A DNA stretch of 64,000 bases from Aliivibrio fischeri (GCF_009727955.1 NZ_WOBR01000010.1:186001-250000); one strand, 5' to 3'. Shown: positions 41,930 through 52,737, counted from the stretch's first letter. Translations and numbers: made by a program. Notes: generated by a model from the sequence alone, not told the origin.

Positions 41930-44900
41930 TTACTTCGCTTCTAACGATAACAATACGCTACTTGTGTCTTGTTCGATGTCAAAACGGCTATCCAGTAAGA
42001 ACACACGAGCGGCATCCACTTTTACTACATCAACTAAATACGCTTTTACTGCTTGAGCACGCTGTTGAGCTAATTGACCAAGCTCCGCTTCATCTATTTT
42101 TTGCTTGTTTAAAACCAAATTATATAAAGCGATATGCCAGCGTTTATTTAACTCCTCATCCGTTAACTCTATGTCTTTTGCTTCTTCTTCGTCTTCAATT
42201 CGATCTTTTACTTCAGTGGCTTTTTCACCATATTCCGCTTTATATATACTTTGCAAAGCGTCTGATAATGGTCCCGAAGTTGGCATCGAACTCGCCGTTA
42301 AGTTTTGAGGTAATTCATTTTCAGGCATTTTAGCGGCTTCCACTAATAACTGATTAAAGTGTTCTAGCTCAAGAGCCTTACTGTCTTCTTGCGCATTCAC
42401 GGCTCCATCTACCGTTAATTTCAGTTTAGGACGAGTCTCTAGTGCTTTACCTAACGTTTGTAGCTTCTCTTGCTCTTCTGCTGTTAAGTCATCAGTACCA
42501 AATTGAAAGGCAATCACATTTAATTCTTCATCAGAGCCAGCAAGACCGGCAATGAACGAAAATGGGGCTGTGACTGCTTTGGTGATGATATTTGAAATCG
42601 TACTCCAAATAACAGCACCTAAGCTAAATTCCGGATCGTTTACATCACCAGATACTTCAACCCCAAGGTCAATCACTCCATCATTATCTTGCAATAAAGC
42701 AATCGCCAGCTCTAATGGTAATGAGGTTGCTAAATCACTGTCACTGGCTTTACCTAATTGCAGCTGATCAATAATCACATGGTTCTCACCTTTTAGCTGA
42801 TTATTTTCTAACTGATAATTAAGCGCTAAGGTTAATTGCCCTTTATCGATATAGTGACCTGCATATGTGCCTGAATACGGATTTACCGTCGTCAACTCTA
42901 CGCTCTTAAATACCACATCCAAATCTAAATATGGTTGCTTCAGTAATGGGTTAATTTCCCCCTTCACTTTTACTGGTGCGTATTTCTCAATGTTACCGCT
43001 AATATCAACCGTTGCTTTTGTGCCTGGAATACTCGATACATGACCAATGTTGCCTTTTAATTGTTCGATACCAGAAGAGAAATTCGGCGTAAGTGAGTTA
43101 TCAGCAAAGAAAGCCGATCCATTATTAAACGCTATCTTTCTAACACTTAATGCAAACGGCTTCTGACCCTTTTTCGTCGTTGTCGATTTTGATTTTTTAG
43201 CTTTAGGTTGAGCAACAATCAAATCACCGATATTAGTGGAACGATCTTTGTTAATCACCACTCGAGCATAAGGCTGACTAACACTTAGCGTATCAATAGC
43301 TAACTTAGACTTTTGTAAATCAAAATCAAATTTGTTCACCGCTAATGAGCGCCATTTTACAAACGGTTTTCTCAGCTTATTATCACGAATAGAAAGATGA
43401 TTAACTTGCACCCCACCATTCACGATAACCTTACCTTCTGCATTAGCATTTAACTTAGCTTGTGTATTCACTTCACCTTTAGTGAGCGTAGCATTTACTG
43501 CTGTTGCTAAATAAGGCTGAAACTGAGCAAGTTTTAATGATTTAACATCAATATCAGCCATTACGGCTTGTTGTTTAGCATCAGCCTGGCCTTTAACGCT
43601 TATATCCCCTTTGCTATTAACTGAAGCAAAGAAATCAAAATCAATAGGCTTAGATAAATCACTGACAATTTGACTCGTCGTTAAATTAATAGGAGAAATC
43701 TGCCACAGGTTAGCTTTTTTAGTAATAACCTTTTCTTCTACATTTAGCTGATAATCTTTAATTTCTATACCATCAAGCGTTACCAACCATGACGGAGAGA
43801 CTTCTGTAGATTTTGGTTCTGTTTCTACTGATTCATCTTTATGTTCTTTTGGTGCTTCAGCAATAAACTTAGGTGTGAAGAAGTTAACAAGGTCTGCGCC
43901 CTTATCATCAACTTTTGCTGAAACCTGTAAGCCTTGTGAAGTAACAGATGCAATCGTAACAGTTTGCTTTTCTACATTCGTTGCAATGCCATTTACGGAG
44001 AAACTAGGCAGTGAAACAATGGATTTATCTTCTGCATTAAAATTTAAGTGATTAACAGAGAAGACGCCTTCATCAGTAGTGATGCTCATCGTATCATCGC
44101 TTTCAGTATCACCGATGGTTTGAGCCACATGATAGTTCGATGAAAAATTCACATTCCCTGAGGTTAATTTGGCAATAATGTCTTTTTCAATAAAGCCCCA
44201 TAAGCGTGGTAATTCAATCTTCTGAACATGAATATCACCGACCACTTCTAACGGTTTTAATTGTACTTGACCTTTGAGCTCTACCTTGCCCGAATCTGCA
44301 TCTGTAATTTGTAGACGATACTCATTCTTATACTCAGCATTCGTTAATACGCTTTGTGTAGAAAACGCACCCAACGTGAAGTTGATATCTGGATAAACTA
44401 ACTCTGTTTCAGTGACACCATCAAAAAATCTGACATGACCTTGAGCTAGTCTTGTTTGTTTAATCAAAACAGGAAATAACGCTTTATGACGATCAATTGG
44501 CTCTTCTATTGATGGTTCTACTTTTTCTTCTGAAGCCAAATTACGTGCAACAGCACTTAAAATATCATTGAAATTAAATACCAATTGTTCGGTATCATTT
44601 AAACGTTCAATATCAACATAAGGTTTATCTAATGCAATATATTCAACTGAAATAGCTGCATTAAAAATCGACTCCCAAAAGTTAACTTTTACGCCAGCAT
44701 TCTCAAAGCGCACAAAGGAAGTTGAAGATTCAGCGTCCTGAATGGAAAACTGATGAAGATCTAATTGAAGAGTAAAAGGATTAAACGTCACGTCAGCTAA
44801 CGTTACAGGACGTTCTATAAGTTTAGAAAGCTGCTCTGGGATCTGCTGCTTAGCAATATATGGTACCAATAAGCCAAACAATGCAGCATATAAAAGATAA

Positions 44901-44983
44901 GCACTTAATGCATACGTACTCCAGCGAATACGGCGAGGAAAAGAACGAAACTTTTCAACTACAGCTTTAAATTTGTTCGACAT
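41930..44983 (-). CDS. Large DUF748 (AsmA-like) envelope protein
   Basis: 1017 residues, one transmembrane helix near the N-terminus (about 22-44, STYALSAYLLYAALFGLLVPYIA). A very long periplasmic region of repeating beta strands follows, as in AsmA/TamB/YhdP-like bridge proteins. DUF748 signatures: RPVTLADVTFNPFTLQLDLHQFSIQD near the start and LPLELAIALLQDNDGVIDLGVEVSGDVNDPEFSLG around residue 760. The final 170 residues have an OmpA-like or SPOR-like feel (IAFQFGTDDLTAEEQEKLQTLGKAL ... RVFLLDS). Likely located between inner and outer membranes; suspected role in envelope lipid transport or integrity is by family analogy only. Confidence 0.82.
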   Translation of the reverse strand: MSNKFKAVVEKFRSFPRRIRWSTYALSAYLLYAALFGLLVPYIAKQQIPEQLSKLIERPVTLADVTFNPFTLQLDLHQFSIQDAESSTSFVRFENAGVKVNFWESIFNAAISVEYIALDKPYVDIERLNDTEQLVFNFNDILSAVARNLASEEKVEPSIEEPIDRHKALFPVLIKQTRLAQGHVRFFDGVTETELVYPDINFTLGAFSTQSVLTNAEYKNEYRLQITDADSGKVELKGQVQLKPLEVVGDIHVQKIELPRLWGFIEKDIIAKLTSGNVNFSSNYHVAQTIGDTESDDTMSITTDEGVFSVNHLNFNAEDKSIVSLPSFSVNGIATNVEKQTVTIASVTSQGLQVSAKVDDKGADLVNFFTPKFIAEAPKEHKDESVETEPKSTEVSPSWLVTLDGIEIKDYQLNVEEKVITKKANLWQISPINLTTSQIVSDLSKPIDFDFFASVNSKGDISVKGQADAKQQAVMADIDVKSLKLAQFQPYLATAVNATLTKGEVNTQAKLNANAEGKVIVNGGVQVNHLSIRDNKLRKPFVKWRSLAVNKFDFDLQKSKLAIDTLSVSQPYARVVINKDRSTNIGDLIVAQPKAKKSKSTTTKKGQKPFALSVRKIAFNNGSAFFADNSLTPNFSSGIEQLKGNIGHVSSIPGTKATVDISGNIEKYAPVKVKGEINPLLKQPYLDLDVVFKSVELTTVNPYSGTYAGHYIDKGQLTLALNYQLENNQLKGENHVIIDQLQLGKASDSDLATSLPLELAIALLQDNDGVIDLGVEVSGDVNDPEFSLGAVIWSTISNIITKAVTAPFSFIAGLAGSDEELNVIAFQFGTDDLTAEEQEKLQTLGKALETRPKLKLTVDGAVNAQEDSKALELEHFNQLLVEAAKMPENELPQNLTASSMPTSGPLSDALQSIYKAEYGEKATEVKDRIEDEEEAKDIELTDEELNKRWHIALYNLVLNKQKIDEAELGQLAQQRAQAVKAYLVDVVKVDAARVFLLDSRFDIEQDTSSVLLSLEAK

Positions 44984-45305
44984 TTTTACCTACTACTCCT
45001 ACGTCTATAGCAGTCTCATGACGTATTAAGCATTCTTAATATAATCATTAACGATTCAAAATCAGTAATTATTACTTTTATCTATAGACAGAACAAAAAA
45101 CATCAAAATTCTATCTATACAATATGCTTATGTCTAGCGATCTCCTTTGATTGACTCGCAAAATCGTAAGATATTTAATTTGGAATGAAAATCACACTCA
45201 AATACGTTTATTCATCTGGACTCTAGAACAACTAGAATAAGAAAAAAATTCGTGGCATAGTCACTTAAAATACAGCAAGTTACCGTCTTAATAAGGACTG
45301 TTTAC
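44984..45305. other. 322-base divergent intergenic region
   Basis: AT-rich promoter region for the DUF748 gene (leftward) and M15 peptidase gene (rightward). I see only a loose dyad, GTCTATAG (45003-45010) with CTATAGAC (45082-45089). No ORF, terminator or riboswitch-like structure that I can support. Confidence 0.4.
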
Positions 45306-46211
45306 ATGAAAAAATACCGCCTTCTTACTGCTTTAGCATTATCTATTTGCTCTGCCCCAAGTTTTGCCAATATATCTAATTTAACGGCAGCGCAATGCCA
45401 AGCAATGATTGGTAAAGGCGTAATGTCAACTAAAGCCCCCGTTCAATGTGACCGCTTACGTAACGTCACCTTTAAGCATTACACGTTTAATGGGAAAACA
45501 GCGACAGGTAAACTTGTTGTCTTAGATGCAGTGGCGCCTCACGTTGAACGTATTTTTGATGAGTTGTATCAGCAAGGCTTTCCAATTGCCCAAGCAAAAC
45601 CCATTGAGTATTACGCTGGTAATGATAATAAATCCATGGATGCAAACAACACCTCAGCATTTAACTATCGACCTATTGTCGGTAAATCTTCCCTCTCTTT
45701 ACATGCTTATGGTGCAGCTATTGATATCAACCCATTACAGAATCCGTTTGTTGAATTTACTTCATGGGGAACCGCGACTTTTAAACCATTAAAAGGTCAT
45801 GAATATTCAAACCGAATGCTGCAACGTTTAGGTAAGGAAGACAGAAAGGGATTTGCAGAGGAAGTGATTAATATTTTTGCTCAAAATGGATTCATTTATT
45901 GGGGCGGATATTGGGATACACCCATTGATTTTCAGCACTTTCAAACCAGTCGTGATATGGCGTATTTAATGACTGCAATGCCAACCAAAGAGGCGTCCCT
46001 ATTCTTTAATCATTATGTTGATTGGGTTCAGTCATGCCAACAGAATTACGGTTCTAAGCAGATGAATAAATTCAAAGATTACACTTCATATTTACAAACA
46101 GAATTAAAAACAACGACGTCTTTAAACCGTTTGTATAAATCTAACCCTAGTGCTGTGATGCAAGCAATAAACAAAAAAGCACAAGTGTCACAATCTCGTT
46201 GTTTTAAATAA
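45306..46211 (+). CDS. Periplasmic M15-family D-alanyl-D-alanine carboxypeptidase-like protein
   Basis: 301 residues, signal peptide MKKYRLLTALALSICSAPSFA. The zinc-site motifs of VanY/M15 peptidases are present: SLSLHAYGAAIDINP (H133, D140) and the third ligand H211 in YWDTPIDFQHF. So it should cut D-Ala bonds in peptidoglycan stems in the periplasm. An N-terminal Cys pair may form a disulfide, and a helical tail of about 70 residues ends in Cys. AAGGA before the ATG. A hexanucleotide tandem repeat begins at the stop codon. Confidence 0.85.
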   Translation: MKKYRLLTALALSICSAPSFANISNLTAAQCQAMIGKGVMSTKAPVQCDRLRNVTFKHYTFNGKTATGKLVVLDAVAPHVERIFDELYQQGFPIAQAKPIEYYAGNDNKSMDANNTSAFNYRPIVGKSSLSLHAYGAAIDINPLQNPFVEFTSWGTATFKPLKGHEYSNRMLQRLGKEDRKGFAEEVINIFAQNGFIYWGGYWDTPIDFQHFQTSRDMAYLMTAMPTKEASLFFNHYVDWVQSCQQNYGSKQMNKFKDYTSYLQTELKTTTSLNRLYKSNPSAVMQAINKKAQVSQSRCFK

Positions 46212-46240
46212 CCTGAACCTGAACCTGAACCTGAACCTGA
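46211..46240 (+). repeat. Hexanucleotide tandem repeat (ACCTGA)5
   Basis: Five exact copies of ACCTGA, starting at the last base of the M15 peptidase stop codon and ending 8 bases before the shared terminator. Non-coding on the plus strand. The copy number may vary by slippage. Confidence 0.9.
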
Positions 46241-46247
46241 AAAGCAT

Positions 46248-46279
46248 AAACCCGTTGAACTCTCATTCAACGGGTTTAT
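46248..46279. terminator. Bidirectional terminator, M15 peptidase / speB
   Basis: AAACCCGTTGAA / TTCAACGGGTTT with a 6-base loop and flanking T-rich or A-rich runs. Confidence 0.9.
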
Positions 46280-46299
46280 TTTTACTCAGTTTATCACGC

Positions 46300-47226
46300 T
46301 TATTTATTTAAACGATTCGCAGTCCAAACATACAGAAGCTCTAAAGCAATCGTCGCACCAGCCAGTGCTGTGATATCACTTTGGTCGTACGCAGGTGATA
46401 CTTCTACCACATCCATACCAACCATGTTGATGCCTTGCAAACCACGGATGATTTTTAAGATTTTATCTGAATTCAAACCACCACAAACGGGTGTACCTGT
46501 ACCCGGAGCAAATGCAGGATCAAGACAATCAATATCAAACGTTAGGTATACTGGTTTATCACCAACAATGCCTTTTACTTGCTCGATAATGGCATCAACA
46601 CTCATGTCATTCGCTTGCATGGCGTTAATCACATTAAAGCCGTGATCTTTTTGGTCATACTCAGTACGAATACCAATCTGCACTGAATGCTCAGGTGAAA
46701 TAAGCCCTTCATTTGGAGCATGATAGAACATAGTACCGTGATCGTAACGGCTACCATGACTATAAGTGTCAGTATGAGCATCAAAATGAATTAATGCCAT
46801 TTCACCGTATTTTTTACCATAAGCACGTAGCAAAGGTAGAGTAATAAAGTGATCACCACCTAAACCTAATAGCGTTTTACCACTATCTAGAATCGCATCA
46901 GCTGCCGCTTCAAGGCGTACCGTTAAATCTTCTGCATCGCCGGTATCAAAAACAAGGTCACCCGAATCAATCACTTTTGTATGATCAAATACATTGAAAT
47001 CCCATGGGAATTTTTTACCTTCCCACGCTAGATTTACTGATGCACGACGGATCGCATCAGGGCCTAAACGCGCCCCAGGGCGACCTGAGGTTGCCATATC
47101 TAATGGTGCACCTAATACAACGATATCTGCATCGTTATCAATTGGGTTTTGTACCAATGGGCGACGCATAAATGTCATTGCATTTGAGTACAATGAATAA
47201 TCTTTTTTGGTGAATAAATCGTTCAT
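46300..47226 (-). CDS. speB: Agmatinase
   Basis: 308 residues, ureohydrolase family: agmatine to putrescine plus urea. The binuclear Mn site is fully kept: [24 protein letters not shown] and [22 protein letters not shown]. It follows speA with a TAATG stop-start overlap, so translation is coupled, and the two enzymes together turn arginine into putrescine. Confidence 0.96.
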   Translation of the reverse strand: MNDLFTKKDYSLYSNAMTFMRRPLVQNPIDNDADIVVLGAPLDMATSGRPGARLGPDAIRRASVNLAWEGKKFPWDFNVFDHTKVIDSGDLVFDTGDAEDLTVRLEAAADAILDSGKTLLGLGGDHFITLPLLRAYGKKYGEMALIHFDAHTDTYSHGSRYDHGTMFYHAPNEGLISPEHSVQIGIRTEYDQKDHGFNVINAMQANDMSVDAIIEQVKGIVGDKPVYLTFDIDCLDPAFAPGTGTPVCGGLNSDKILKIIRGLQGINMVGMDVVEVSPAYDQSDITALAGATIALELLYVWTANRLNK

Positions 47227-49136
47227 TAAAAATCTTCCAAATAGGTGTAACCCATTAAGCCTTGCTCTAACTCTTCAAGCACGCTTTGTTGTTCTTCTTC
47301 TGCAACTTTCGCTGTTACCATGTCTTTGTAGTTTTGACGGATCAAATCCACATCGATATGTACATAACGCATCATATCTTCAACGGTATCGCCTTCATTA
47401 ATGTAATCAATATTTGCTTCGCCGTTTTCATCAACATTAACAACAACACTGTGAGTATCACCAAATAGGTTATGCATATCACCTAAGATTTCTTGGTATG
47501 CGCCCACTAAGAAGAAGCCCATTAAATAAGGCTCATCAGGGTTCCAAGCTGGTACTGGTAACGTTGTTTCAATACCTTGACCATCAACGTATTGATCAAT
47601 CGTACCGTCTGAGTCACACGTAATATCCAATACAACAGCACGATGCTCATCCGCATTATCAAGACCGCTTAGTGGTAACACAGGGAACACCTGATCAATA
47701 CCCCACGCGTCTGGTAATGATTGGAACAGAGAGAAATTCACAAAGAATTTATCCGCTAAACGCTCACTTAACTCATCCAAGATTGGACGGTGGTAGCGAT
47801 TCTTCGTACTCATTTTTACGCTTAACTCATAATTAATACGCAGTGATACTTGCTCTGCCCATGCTCGATGCTGAAGGTTAATCATACCTGTCGCAAACTG
47901 ATTATGAGCCTCTGCTACGTCACATTGAGTATCGTTATAAATTTCAATTAGCGCACGATCATCGCTGCCGTTTTCTAACTGTTCTAAGTTACGCCACATA
48001 TTGTGTAATAACAACGGATCATCAGCACGAGGCGCTTCAATGGCTTCAGGCGTATAACTTTCTGTACCAATAACATTGGTAATTAACACCGCGTGATGCG
48101 CCGTTAACGAACGTCCAGATTCAGAGATGATCACTGGCATTGGTTGTGAGTAAAGCTGACAAATATCACCAATCGTCATTACGATATTACGCGCGTATTC
48201 CGCCAAGCCGTAATTCATCGAGTTAGATGATTGACTACGTGTTCCATCGTAATCTACCGCTAAACCACCACCCACATCGAGGTATTTTAGTTTTGCGCCA
48301 ATATCACGTAATTCACAGTAAAAACGAGCCGCTTCACTCACCCCATTACGAACATCACGAATGTTTGCCATTTGTGAACCTAAATGGAAATGCACAAGCT
48401 CTAAAATATCTAATTGGTCTTCTGCTTTTAGACGATTAATAACCGTTAATACTTGAGAAGCAGACAAACCAAATTTCGATTTTTCACCACCACTTGCTTG
48501 CCATTTTCCTGCACCTTGAGAAGCAAGACGAATACGCAAGCCAAGACGTGGTTTAACACCTAATGCTTTTGCTTCAGATAGAACTAAATCTAATTCTGAT
48601 AATTTTTCTAGAACGATAAAAACACTGTGACCAAGTTTCTCACCAATCAGTGCTAAGCGAACATACTCACGGTCTTTATAACCATTACATACGATAACTG
48701 AACTCGCTTTTTGAGCTAGCGCTAATACGGCCAATAATTCAGGTTTACTGCCTGCTTCTAAGCCTAATTGCTTCTGCTCTAATTGCGCCTGACTTGCAAG
48801 AATTTCATCAACCACTTCTTTTTGTTGGTTTACTTTAATTGGGTAAACAAGAAGATAGTGGTTTTCATATTGGTATTCATCAATCGCTTGGTTAAATGCA
48901 TTACAAATATTATGCACGCGCTGATGAACGATTTGGGGAAAACGAACCAAAGCAGGCAATCCAATATTTCGCTGCTCTAATTGATTCACAATATGACTTA
49001 GTGGAACTTGGTGACTCGCGTCAGTGCGTGGTGAAACATAAACCTCACCATTGTCATCAATACCATAAAAACCTTGGCTCCAGTGCTTTACATTATACTC
49101 AGCACGGATACGTTCCAAATTAACCGAATGTTCCAA
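47226..49136 (-). CDS. speA: Biosynthetic arginine decarboxylase
   Basis: 636 residues, PLP enzyme that makes agmatine from arginine. The PLP Lys is in [27 protein letters not shown] and [14 protein letters not shown] are fold III signatures; the active-site Cys lies in [13 protein letters not shown]. The start must be TTG at 49136: an in-frame TGA stands 12 bases upstream, no ATG occurs in the conserved N-terminus, and GAGG sits 7 bases before the TTG. First gene of speA-speB. Confidence 0.96.
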   Translation of the reverse strand: MEHSVNLERIRAEYNVKHWSQGFYGIDDNGEVYVSPRTDASHQVPLSHIVNQLEQRNIGLPALVRFPQIVHQRVHNICNAFNQAIDEYQYENHYLLVYPIKVNQQKEVVDEILASQAQLEQKQLGLEAGSKPELLAVLALAQKASSVIVCNGYKDREYVRLALIGEKLGHSVFIVLEKLSELDLVLSEAKALGVKPRLGLRIRLASQGAGKWQASGGEKSKFGLSASQVLTVINRLKAEDQLDILELVHFHLGSQMANIRDVRNGVSEAARFYCELRDIGAKLKYLDVGGGLAVDYDGTRSQSSNSMNYGLAEYARNIVMTIGDICQLYSQPMPVIISESGRSLTAHHAVLITNVIGTESYTPEAIEAPRADDPLLLHNMWRNLEQLENGSDDRALIEIYNDTQCDVAEAHNQFATGMINLQHRAWAEQVSLRINYELSVKMSTKNRYHRPILDELSERLADKFFVNFSLFQSLPDAWGIDQVFPVLPLSGLDNADEHRAVVLDITCDSDGTIDQYVDGQGIETTLPVPAWNPDEPYLMGFFLVGAYQEILGDMHNLFGDTHSVVVNVDENGEANIDYINEGDTVEDMMRYVHIDVDLIRQNYKDMVTAKVAEEEQQSVLEELEQGLMGYTYLEDF

Positions 49137-49418
49137 ATCTAGACCTCACACAATAGGGCCATCAAAAGAAAATACTTCGTTGGAATATCGAAGCATAACC
49201 TAACAATCCTTGTAATCTAACAAGTTGTCGACGGCATTAACTAACATTCTTTAAACGTAGTCCAATAATGAATATTTATCGTAATAATCGAAAAAATTTG
49301 TCGTTATTTTGGTTCAAAATTGAGAGATAAAACTGTAACGCTTTTTGTCATTATCCTTGTTTATCTGATACGAAACAGTAGAATCTCATTCAACATTTGC
49401 TGTAATTAATATGTTCTT

Positions 49419-50678
49419 ATGCCAAAACTGAATCTGCATCGCCGTGACTATGTTTCAATCTTAGGAGGCGATATCTCTGCAGATAAATTAGAGCAATCGC
49501 TCAACCCTCATTTTGAAAAACCACACAATAAAATCACTCCAAGCCCTTATCTAACAGAAAAGAATCTTACTCGTCGCTGGGATAAACTTGCAAAACCTGA
49601 ACTCCAATCAGAACTTCTCGATCCACACACACAAAATCAAATGCATGTGTACGAGAAAAACATCGAGCATTTTATTGGCACGGTGAAACTGCCTGTTGGT
49701 CTTGCAGGCCCATTACGCGTGAATGGCTTATTTGCCAATGATGATTACTTGGTACCACTAGCTACCACAGAAGCGGCTTTAGTGGCCTCTTATAATCGTG
49801 GAGCACAACTGCTGACGGCAAGTGGTGGCGCAAGTGCCATGCTATTAAATGAAGGGGTAACTCGTACACCTGCGTTTGCTTTTTTTGGTTTAGCCGAAGC
49901 GGGACAGTTTGTTGCATGGGCTGTCACTCAATACGACACATTCAAACAACTGGCTGAATCCACTACTTCTCATGGGAAACTCAGCGATATTAATATCAGT
50001 ATTGAAGGTAATCATGTTTATTTAGTATTCGAGTTTTTAACTGGTGATGCTTCAGGACAAAACATGGTCACTATTGCTACTAATGCCGTGTTTAGCTACA
50101 TCATGGAAAACTCTCCAATCACTCCAGAGAATGCCTATTTAGATGGCAACCTATCAGGAGATAAAAAAGCAAGCAGCCAAACTCTACGCAGTGTCCGAGG
50201 CAAGAAAGTCACTGCTGAAGCACACATCCCTGCGGAGTTAGTGAAAAAATACCTACACACTACCCCTGAAAAAATGATGCAGTTTACCCAAATGAGTACG
50301 GTTGGTGCCACACTCAGTGGAACTATAGGTATTAATGCTCATTATGCTAACGCCCTTGCCGCTCTTTATATCGCTTGTGGGCAAGATGCAGCATGTGTGG
50401 CTGAATCAGCCATTGGGATGACTCGCATTGAAGTGGATAGAAATGGTGACTTATACGCAAGTGTCACTCTGCCTAACCTTATGCTTGGTACAGTTGGCGG
50501 TGGTACCGGATTACCAAGTCAAAAAGCGTGCTTAGAATTAATGGGATTGCATGGCGCAGGTAAATCTCAAGCACTAGCTGAAGTATGTGCGGCTTTATGC
50601 TTAGCTGGAGAGTTATCCATCGTAGGGGCATTCTGTGCGGGGCACTTCTCTCGAGCACATCATAAGTTAGCTCGTTAA
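49419..50678 (+). CDS. Hydroxymethylglutaryl-CoA reductase
   Basis: 419 residues, NADPH-dependent synthesis (class I-like) or degradation of mevalonate. Motifs: substrate-binding PVGLAGPL, catalytic Glu in TTEAALVASYNRG, catalytic Lys in LSGDKKASSQT, Asp in GDASGQNMV, GTVGGGTGLPSQ, and the catalytic His in HFSRAHHKLAR at the C-terminus. The enzyme is rare in gammaproteobacteria but known in vibrios. No other mevalonate-pathway gene is in the window. Single gene, divergent from speA, with a terminator after it. Confidence 0.93.
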   Translation: MPKLNLHRRDYVSILGGDISADKLEQSLNPHFEKPHNKITPSPYLTEKNLTRRWDKLAKPELQSELLDPHTQNQMHVYEKNIEHFIGTVKLPVGLAGPLRVNGLFANDDYLVPLATTEAALVASYNRGAQLLTASGGASAMLLNEGVTRTPAFAFFGLAEAGQFVAWAVTQYDTFKQLAESTTSHGKLSDINISIEGNHVYLVFEFLTGDASGQNMVTIATNAVFSYIMENSPITPENAYLDGNLSGDKKASSQTLRSVRGKKVTAEAHIPAELVKKYLHTTPEKMMQFTQMSTVGATLSGTIGINAHYANALAALYIACGQDAACVAESAIGMTRIEVDRNGDLYASVTLPNLMLGTVGGGTGLPSQKACLELMGLHGAGKSQALAEVCAALCLAGELSIVGAFCAGHFSRAHHKLAR

Positions 50679-50706
50679 TTAAAAAATGATGTCAGGTTTC
50701 CATATA

Positions 50707-50740
50707 AAAAAATGGCACTTAATATGAGTGCCATTTCTTT
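50707..50740. terminator. Bidirectional terminator, HMG-CoA reductase / lipocalin
   Basis: AAATGGCACT / AGTGCCATTT, 8-base loop, T-rich on both strands. Confidence 0.85.
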
Positions 50741-50761
50741 TATTTGCTATATCTCGCTTTA

Positions 50762-51292
50762 TTATTTTTGCTCAACAAAGATGAGTTCATTTGTTTTAAA
50801 ACCAAGTGATTGAGCGGTTGATACAAAGCGTTCAATCACTTCTTGGTCCACTTTTTTAGTTCGTGAAAGTAGCCATAAATAATCGAGGTCAGGGCCTGAA
50901 ACAAAGGCGTATTGGTAATTTTCTTTATCTAACTCAAAAACAACATAAGAACCATAGAAAGGTCCAAAGAAAGAAACTTTTAAATACCCCTCATCACTTC
51001 CATTAACAAATTTTGCTTTACCTAAAGCCTCACTCCATTGTTGATCTTGATCTGAAAAACCACGATTAATCACCTTTACACTGCCATCCTCATTAATTGA
51101 GTATTCTGCGCTTACTTGACTCAAGCCATCTTCGAAAGAATGATCCAAACGAGCTATCTCATACCAAGTACCAAGATAGCGATTCAACTCAAAGCCCGTA
51201 ACGGGTTCTACACCTTTTGGCATTCCTAAACACCCATTGAGCATCATCAATATAACAGCCCCAAAACCCACTTTACTTATACTTTTAAACAT
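50762..51292 (-). CDS. blc: Outer-membrane lipocalin (Blc family)
   Basis: 176 residues from ATG 51292, GGAG 7 bases upstream (the adjacent ATG 51295 is equally possible). Lipoprotein signal with lipobox LNGC. Lipocalin motifs: RYLGTWYEIARLDHSFE (GxW), and DYLWLLSRTKKV (the Arg-containing third motif). Binds a lipid or hydrophobic ligand at the outer membrane. Single gene. Confidence 0.93.
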   Translation of the reverse strand: MFKSISKVGFGAVILMMLNGCLGMPKGVEPVTGFELNRYLGTWYEIARLDHSFEDGLSQVSAEYSINEDGSVKVINRGFSDQDQQWSEALGKAKFVNGSDEGYLKVSFFGPFYGSYVVFELDKENYQYAFVSGPDLDYLWLLSRTKKVDQEVIERFVSTAQSLGFKTNELIFVEQK

Positions 51293-51527
51293 CATTGTCT
51301 CCATTACTCTTATCTTTTTGTTATTACGATACTTTTCAACAAAAAGATCATCCCATAGTTAAATATAACTGCATCTTTATTTATTACGGTTTGGAATATT
51401 CATTATTCCTAAATGGTATTTATTTTTATTTATCATAAAACCAAAAATAAATTTGTGATTAATCGCATTTTTATTGTACGCATGAGTATTTTTCATGCCC
51501 TTTTGATCATTAATATAAGAGCACTTT

Positions 51528-52679
51528 ATGAAACCCTTTTTTAGCTACTCTTTAACTGCCTCTGCTGTTTTGCTCAGTTTTAATGCTTTTTCTAGCGGAT
51601 TATTTCTTCAAGAAGCAACCGTTGCGAATGCTGGTACAACAGGCGCAGGAGACGGCGTTTACACTGAATCTGCGGCTGCAATGTGGACAAACCCTGCCAC
51701 CATGTCCTACATGGGAGAGAGTAAAACAACCATCAATACCATGGCGTTTGATTTAGAAATGAAATTTAATGATAACAATGGTTCAGAAGATGGCAAAGCA
51801 CATTCAATTTTACCTTCAGCTGGCGCTTTTCATACTCAAGCGATAACAGACAAATTACACTTTGGCTTAGCACTTGGCGCTGTTGGAGGCTCAAGCTTAG
51901 ACTATGGTAGTGACTGGGCTGGCAGTAGACTATTAGAAGATATCAGCTTGACTGCAATGCAGTTAAATCCTGCTTTAAGTTATCAAGTAAATGAACGATT
52001 ATCATTAGGGGCTGGTTTACAATTTAGCTGGGCTTCTTTTGAGCAATCAATGTCAGGAATTACTGCTGAAAAAGATTCAGATTGGGCATATGGCTATAAT
52101 TTAGGCGTTATGTATCAAGTTTCAGAACAAGCATCCATGGGCTTAAGCTACCGTTCAAAACTTGAGCATGAATTTAATAATAACATTAGCTTAGGTAATT
52201 TTAATCCAACGCTTTCCAGTGGAATGATCATGCCTGATATTGTTGACCTCAGCACCAGTTATGCATTAAGTAAAGATGTAAACTTATTAAGTAGCATACA
52301 GTTGCACCGTTGGAGCCACTGGGATTCGACCATTTTAGACGCAAACCTAGGTAATGGTGGTGCCGAAATAAAACGAGATTGGGATGATGTATGGAAATTT
52401 GCCATCGGTGCTGATTATCGTCTAAATTCTGATTGGCGTTTAAAGGCCGGATTCTCATATGAAACCTCACCTCAAGATGATCCTTCGATGCAATGGGTAG
52501 ATTTACCGGTAGGTGAACAATATCGCTACTCTGTTGGTGCATCCACATCATGGGACGATATTACAATGGATATGTTTTATGAATACGCCGATTTAGGCTC
52601 TGTTGATATGGATCGTTTAAAGGTAGACGGTTCTTTCGACGGCAGAATCCATTTTGTGGGCGTAAACTTTACTTTTTAA
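51528..52679 (+). CDS. FadL/OmpP1-family outer-membrane transporter
   Basis: 383 residues, signal peptide to about residue 23 (FSYSLTASAVLLSFNAFSSG). The mature start, GLFLQEATVANAGTTGAGDGVYTESAAAMWTNPATM, is the FadL hatch region with the conserved NPA. The barrel ends in the aromatic FVGVNFTF. Imports long-chain fatty acids or other hydrophobic compounds. Shorter than E. coli FadL (421 mature), near other vibrio paralogues. Confidence 0.9.
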   Translation: MKPFFSYSLTASAVLLSFNAFSSGLFLQEATVANAGTTGAGDGVYTESAAAMWTNPATMSYMGESKTTINTMAFDLEMKFNDNNGSEDGKAHSILPSAGAFHTQAITDKLHFGLALGAVGGSSLDYGSDWAGSRLLEDISLTAMQLNPALSYQVNERLSLGAGLQFSWASFEQSMSGITAEKDSDWAYGYNLGVMYQVSEQASMGLSYRSKLEHEFNNNISLGNFNPTLSSGMIMPDIVDLSTSYALSKDVNLLSSIQLHRWSHWDSTILDANLGNGGAEIKRDWDDVWKFAIGADYRLNSDWRLKAGFSYETSPQDDPSMQWVDLPVGEQYRYSVGASTSWDDITMDMFYEYADLGSVDMDRLKVDGSFDGRIHFVGVNFTF

Positions 52680-52686
52680 AGAAAAA

Positions 52687-52723
52687 ATAAAATGGCCTAC
52701 CAATTGAGTTGGTAAGCCATTTT
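52687..52723. terminator. Bidirectional terminator, FadL-like / barrel protein gene
   Basis: AAAATGGCCTACCAA / TTGGTAAGCCATTTT, imperfect by one base, 5-base loop. Confidence 0.85.
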
Positions 52724-52737
52724 AATGTATCGGGTCG

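Noticed and set aside
46211-46240. Possible CRISPR or satellite element
   Set aside because: Units of six bases with no spacers; a simple sequence repeat.
46079-46270. 63-codon minus-strand frame with a Gly-Ser repeat (SGSGSGSG)
   Set aside because: The repeat is only the reading of the ACCTGA array in antisense; it runs over the terminator and into the peptidase gene.
51454-51469. CRP-like site (TGTGA-N6-GCATT) upstream of the FadL-like gene
   Set aside because: Only 7 of 10 core matches in very AT-rich DNA; too weak to list.
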